A stretch of 5,297 nucleotides of DNA, from positions 1-5,297 of the forward strand of contig DAOUWQ010000147.1 in the NCBI GenBank assembly GCA_030667035.1. The letters run 5' to 3'. The DNA comes from Candidatus Heimdallarchaeota archaeon. Lineage in GTDB: Archaea; Asgardarchaeota; Heimdallarchaeia; JABLTI01. Shown one piece after another: positions 4,242-5,297 of the stretch; the stretch's first letter is position 1, and each line of letters opens with the position of its first letter. The notes beneath the pieces were generated by a model. That model was not told where the DNA came from, searched no databases, and worked only from the letters and a program-made list of their open reading frames with translations. Both the position numbers and the translations under genes were made by a program.

Positions 4242-5297
4242 TTATTTCAGGTATTTTCGACGTTTTTCGACTGTTACAAGGATGAACAATGCTGTTGAAC
4301 ATACAGCAGCCAAGCCTATCATACTACCAATTAAGGATCCGGATTGTGTTGATGAAATAGGTAAGGGGTAATCATCTGGATCTGTTGGGTCTGTTCCCTC
4401 AGTAATTTCATCTGCATCATCAAATCCATCTCCGTCGGTATCAGCTAAGTTAGGATTAGTGATAAAACCATCTTCACCAAGAAGAACTTCTTCTCCATCT
4501 AAGATTGTATCATCATCGGAATCGGAATCATTGGGATCAGTAACAGCTTCATATTCCCCTAGATTTGTCAAACCATCTAAATCAACATCAATATAGGAAT
4601 CATTTACTAATGAATTTAGACCATTGTTTATTTCCCAACCATCAGGCATTAAATCATTATCTGTATCCGAATCAAGAGGATCGGTAAAATAGGTATTGAT
4701 CTCTTCATAATTGGTCAAACCATCTCCATCGGTATCATAACCTGCTTTCACAATTTCAAGACCATCTAAAGCATCAGCAACAAAAGCCAAGTCACCAGAC
4801 ACAAACACACCATTTGCCCAATCTCCATCATTGAACTGCCCAACTTCCACAGGCGCTGTGGGATTACTTATATCGATTATTTCAAGACCATCTGAAGCAT
4901 CAGCAATAAAAGCTAAACCACCTGAAACAAAAATACCGTGAGCAAAACCTCCATCAGATAGCTGCCCAACTTCAATGGGTGTCGTAGGATCGCTAATATT
5001 TAGAATTTCAAGACCATCATCATGATCAGCAACGAAGGCAAAATCTTCTGAAACAAAAACACAATGAGTAATACCACCATCAAAGAACTGACCAACCTCA
5101 ACAGGATTGCTAGGAACACTGATATTTATGACCTTTAGTCCATGAGTAGCATTAGCAACAAAGGCAAAGTCTCCAGAAACATGAACACTAATAGCAAATT
5201 CACCACCATTAAATTGGCCCACTTCCACGGGTGCTGCAGGATTACTTATATCTATTATTTCAAGACCATTATCACAATCTGCAACAAAGGCATAGTT
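4242..5297 (-). CDS. LVIVD-repeat / thrombospondin-3-like surface protein, C-terminal part (5' end outside window)
   Basis: The frame is open to the right edge, giving 351 visible residues; the true start is further right. An in-frame GTG at 5226-5228 is a valine inside a repeat (APVEVGQF), not a start. Residues 3-183 are LVIVD-type repeats of exactly 42 residues (four full and one partial), each with 'AF[VI]A[DN]...GL[EK][IV]..IS.P..P[VI]EVGQ'; such repeats are expected to build a beta-propeller-like or solenoid structure. Residues ~188-309 hold five acidic Ca-binding-type loops (DTDGDG 188-193, DSDTDND 209-215, DVDLDG 237-242, DSDSDDD 257-263, DTDGDG 286-291), as in thrombospondin type 3 repeats. 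A membrane helix at ~320-343 and a basic tail EKRRKYLK (344-351) anchor it with the repeats outside. The likely role is adhesion or Ca-dependent surface binding, by analogy only. The same anchor plan is seen in the neighbouring 876-residue protein. Confidence 0.85.
   Translation of the reverse strand, partial: NYAFVADCDNGLEIIDISNPAAPVEVGQFNGGEFAISVHVSGDFAFVANATHGLKVINISVPSNPVEVGQFFDGGITHCVFVSEDFAFVADHDDGLEILNISDPTTPIEVGQLSDGGFAHGIFVSGGLAFIADASDGLEIIDISNPTAPVEVGQFNDGDWANGVFVSGDLAFVADALDGLEIVKAGYDTDGDGLTNYEEINTYFTDPLDSDTDNDLMPDGWEINNGLNSLVNDSYIDVDLDGLTNLGEYEAVTDPNDSDSDDDTILDGEEVLLGEDGFITNPNLADTDGDGFDDADEITEGTDPTDPDDYPLPISSTQSGSLIGSMIGLAAVCSTALFILVTVEKRRKYLK
4371..4736 (-). repeat. Acidic Ca-binding-type (thrombospondin-3-like) repeats
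   Basis: This stretch encodes residues 188-309 of the visible protein, with Asp-rich loops recurring every 21 to 29 residues, several in the form D-x-D-x-D-G-x(3-4)-E. Linking segments contain 'TDP' followed by another acidic run (TDPLDSD, TDPNDSD, TDPTDPDD), the usual spacing signature of these repeats. The second and fourth loops have Asp in place of the loop Gly, so metal affinity may vary between sites. The stretch acts as a stalk between the LVIVD part and the membrane helix. Confidence 0.75.
4749..5291 (-). repeat. 126-bp tandem coding repeats (LVIVD units)
   Basis: Units of 126 bases occupy 5291-5166, 5165-5040, 5039-4914 and 4913-4788, with a partial unit of 13 codons at 4787-4749, and no length variation. 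At the DNA level the first and fourth units are closest: 4861-4891 and 5239-5269, exactly 378 bases (three units) apart, differ at one base of 31. The array enters the window already in phase, so more units probably lie to the right. Confidence 0.85.

Noticed and set aside
4257..4340. MYXO-CTERM, PGF-CTERM or sortase-type sorting signal at the end of the LVIVD protein
   Set aside because: The C-terminus has a simple hydrophobic helix and basic tail; no LPxTG, PGF or Cys-Gly-Arg pattern precedes the helix, and the only nearby Cys is inside it.
4242..5228. Start of the LVIVD-repeat protein at the GTG at 5226-5228
   Set aside because: The frame stays open to the window edge, the repeat phase continues unbroken upstream (NYAFVADCDNGLEIIDISNP), and no signal peptide follows the GTG; the codon is a valine inside a repeat.
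4749..5291. Tandem 126-base repeats as a CRISPR array or satellite
   Set aside because: There is no repeat/spacer alternation; the units are in-frame protein repeats with conserved codons and no length change.

Overview
The window is AT-rich and looks archaeal; an Asgard (Lokiarchaeia/Heimdallarchaeia-type) archaeon is the most likely source. The grounds are TATA-like elements about 26 nt upstream of start codons that lack Shine-Dalgarno sequences, T-tract terminators, and two large exported proteins. Those proteins carry LVIVD repeats, thrombospondin-3-like acidic repeats, many N-glycosylation sequons and a single C-terminal membrane anchor with a basic tail. The lineage is inferred from gene style; no rRNA or other marker gene is present.

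Layout, left to right. (1) Positions 1-480, minus strand: N-terminal 160 residues of an acyl-ACP thioesterase-like hot-dog protein that runs off the left edge. (2) Positions 481-609: a divergent promoter region with several short inverted repeats, one lying over the TATA-like element of the next gene. (3) Positions 610-1437, plus strand: a GNAT acetyltransferase with a YitH/HolE-type C-terminal domain. (4) Positions 1438-1503: a compact convergent terminator region with a T9A9 block and a hairpin that covers the stop codon of the opposing gene. (5) Positions 1489-4119, minus strand: an 876-residue secreted, membrane-anchored protein with three diverged tandem jelly-roll/CBM-like domains and two Ig-like domains. 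(6) Positions 4120-4241: promoter and RBS for that gene and the terminator of the next. (7) Positions 4242-5297, minus strand: the C-terminal 351 residues of a second surface protein (LVIVD repeats, acidic Ca-binding-type repeats, membrane anchor); its start lies beyond the right edge.

The two surface proteins lie head to tail on one strand, but each appears to have its own terminator, and the downstream one has its own promoter and RBS. They are therefore probably separate transcription units that both supply cell-envelope adhesion or binding proteins. The thioesterase and acetyltransferase are divergent and may share regulation, but nothing ties their biochemistry to the surface proteins. 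I see no RNA genes, insertion sequences or CRISPR arrays. The least ordinary points are the tripled binding domain, the shared two-T-tract terminator layout, the higher-order pattern in the LVIVD repeats, and a FatA-type thioesterase in a probable archaeon.
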